A stretch of DNA of 64,000 bases from Opitutales bacterium (GTDB lineage: Bacteria; Verrucomicrobiota; Verrucomicrobiia; Opitutales; Oceanipulchritudinaceae): assembly GCA_016932335.1 (NCBI GenBank), contig JAFGCZ010000001.1, positions 175,714-239,713 of the forward strand. The letters run 5' to 3'. Positions within the stretch are counted from its first letter, which is position 1, and every line of letters starts with the position of its first letter. Shown here piece after piece: positions 62,902 to 64,000 of this stretch. Both the position numbers and the translations under genes were made by a program. The notes under the pieces are model-generated. The model did no database searches. It was not told the DNA's origin and worked only from the letters and a program-made list of their open reading frames with translations.

Positions 62902-64000
62902 ATGAGTTTACTTGCCGGTATCAAATCGTCTGCCGACGTTAAGCATATCCCCGAGCGTGAATTACCAGCGCTGGCAGAGGAGATACGGCAGCGCATTATC
63001 GGTGTAACCAGCCAAAACGGAGGCCATGTCGGCCCTAACCTTGGGGTTGTGGAGCTGACGATTGCCCTGCATCGAGTGTTTAATACGCCCAAGGATAAGA
63101 TTACGTTTGATGTTTCTCACCAAGGCTACGTACACAAGCTTCTGACGGGCCGCAACGGAGAAGAATTTGATCGCATTCGTATGACTGGAGGCCTTTCCGG
63201 CTTTCTCAACAGAGAAGAAAGTGCGGACGATGCTTTTGGGGCCGGGCATGCCGGAACAGCACTAAGCGCTGCAGTTGGAATGGCTGTTGCCCGAGACCGC
63301 ATGGGAACAGATGAGGATGTGGTTGCTGTGGTTGGAGATGCTGCTTTTACCTGTGGTGTGACCATGGAGGCTCTGAACAACGCCTCCGAGTACACAAAGC
63401 GTCTGATTGTTGTGCTTAACGACAACGAATGGTCTATTTCTCAAAATGTTGGGGCTATTGCCCGCTATTTCAACGAACTGATTACTACAGGAGTCTACAA
63501 TAAGATTGATCGTGTTATGCGATCTTTGCTTAAGAGGACTTCACATGGCCGTCAGGTGTTGCGTTTGGCCAGCAAATGGAAGCGGGGAACCAAGGATTTT
63601 CTCGTGTCCTCAAGCCTTTTTGAGACCTACGGTTTCCGCTATCTGGGGCCGGTGGACGGGCATGATATTGATCTGTTGGTCAAGTACCTGAATTTTGCCA
63701 AAACCTGTGATCAGCCGGTCTTTCTCCATGTGCGGACGCAGAAGGGCAGGGGCTATGATCCTGCAGTGGCTGCCCCCGAAAAATTTCACGGAACGAGCCC
63801 CTTCGATGTGGAAACCGGGCGCGGGCGTAAAAAACAGTACGGAGAGCCCCTTAATTATCAGGATGTTTTTGGGCAGAGCCTTCTGAAATATGCGAAATCA
63901 GACAGTCAGGTGATCGGCATTACTGCTGCAATGCCGCCCGGGACGGGGCTTGTCTATATGCGGGAAGATTGTCCCGAACAGTTTTTTGATGTGGGCATTG
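62902..64000 (+). CDS. dxs: 1-deoxy-D-xylulose-5-phosphate synthase, 3' end beyond the window
   Basis: Thiamine-diphosphate enzyme that starts the MEP isoprenoid pathway from pyruvate and glyceraldehyde-3-phosphate. The ATG at 62902 begins MSLLAGIKSSADVKHIPERE. The 366 visible codons include GGHVGPNLGVVELTIALHRV, TFDVSHQGYVHKLLTGR and the TPP motif VGDAAFTCGVTMEALNNASE with VVLNDNEWSIS. The frame leaves the window at FFDVGI, just before the expected AEQHA segment with the catalytic Glu. Confidence 0.95.
   Translation, partial: MSLLAGIKSSADVKHIPERELPALAEEIRQRIIGVTSQNGGHVGPNLGVVELTIALHRVFNTPKDKITFDVSHQGYVHKLLTGRNGEEFDRIRMTGGLSGFLNREESADDAFGAGHAGTALSAAVGMAVARDRMGTDEDVVAVVGDAAFTCGVTMEALNNASEYTKRLIVVLNDNEWSISQNVGAIARYFNELITTGVYNKIDRVMRSLLKRTSHGRQVLRLASKWKRGTKDFLVSSSLFETYGFRYLGPVDGHDIDLLVKYLNFAKTCDQPVFLHVRTQKGRGYDPAVAAPEKFHGTSPFDVETGRGRKKQYGEPLNYQDVFGQSLLKYAKSDSQVIGITAAMPPGTGLVYMREDCPEQFFDVGI

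Overview
The window reads like a chromosome segment of a marine-type Verrucomicrobiota, most likely class Opitutae (Puniceicoccales/Coraliomargarita-like). This is inferred from gene content and order, not from a marker gene: secreted glycoside hydrolases without SusC/D, a TonB receptor beside a phytase-like propeller, an HU-like/DUF4469 protein, and few strong Shine-Dalgarno sites. No rRNA, CRISPR array, integrase or intact insertion sequence was seen.

Layout. (1) 1-5.8 kb: minus-strand envelope and lipid genes (uppP, rpmF-plsX-fabH, a BamD-like TPR protein, and the start of another exported protein), then dtd-mpg on plus. (2) 6-12.3 kb: three secreted carbohydrate-active enzymes (GH3, carboxylesterase, GH27) probably acting on hemicellulose. 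(3) 12.5-14.6 kb: leuCD with a strong terminator. (4) 14.8-41.5 kb: a roughly 27 kb surface-polysaccharide locus, all on plus. (5) 41.8-44.7 kb: a response regulator with an eroded zinc-ribbon-like tail, dinB, two small unknowns and tRNA-Leu. (6) 44.8-54.7 kb: TonB receptor plus phytase-like propeller, aspS, a degenerate PAS sensor kinase, and amt-glnK behind a sigma-54-like promoter. (7) 54.7-64 kb: a methyltransferase, exbB-exbD-tonB, an ArsR regulator with a CoA-disulfide reductase-rhodanese gene, tRNA-Pro, dgkA, an EEP-family nuclease/phosphatase, an M48 protease, xseB and the start of dxs.

The polysaccharide locus is the most interesting part. It holds an almost complete Wzx/Wzy-type assembly line: a WecA-like initiating phosphosugar transferase, Gnu (GlcNAc-PP-Und 4-epimerase), Wzx, Wzy, Wzz, a very long Wza-like exporter with about seven SLBB repeats, Wzi, and five GT2 glycosyltransferases. 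Three activated-sugar routes are encoded: GDP-L-fucose (gmd, fcl), dTDP-L-rhamnose (rfbA, C, D, B) and the 3,6-dideoxyhexose CDP-tyvelose (rfbH, F, G, a paratose-synthase-like gene, rfbE). The partner reductase for RfbH (rfbI/ddhD) and a BY-kinase (Wzc) are absent from the window. The central glycosyltransferase/wzx/wzy block (about 28.4-37.0 kb) is clearly more AT-rich than its flanks, as expected for an exchangeable cassette. The junction between the gmd-fcl half and the rfb half holds a frameshifted HU-like gene, a 23-nt five-unit tandem repeat and two hairpins followed by T-runs.

Coordinates come from the sequence read by eye. Family assignments come from recognised motifs and remembered family sequences; no database search was run.
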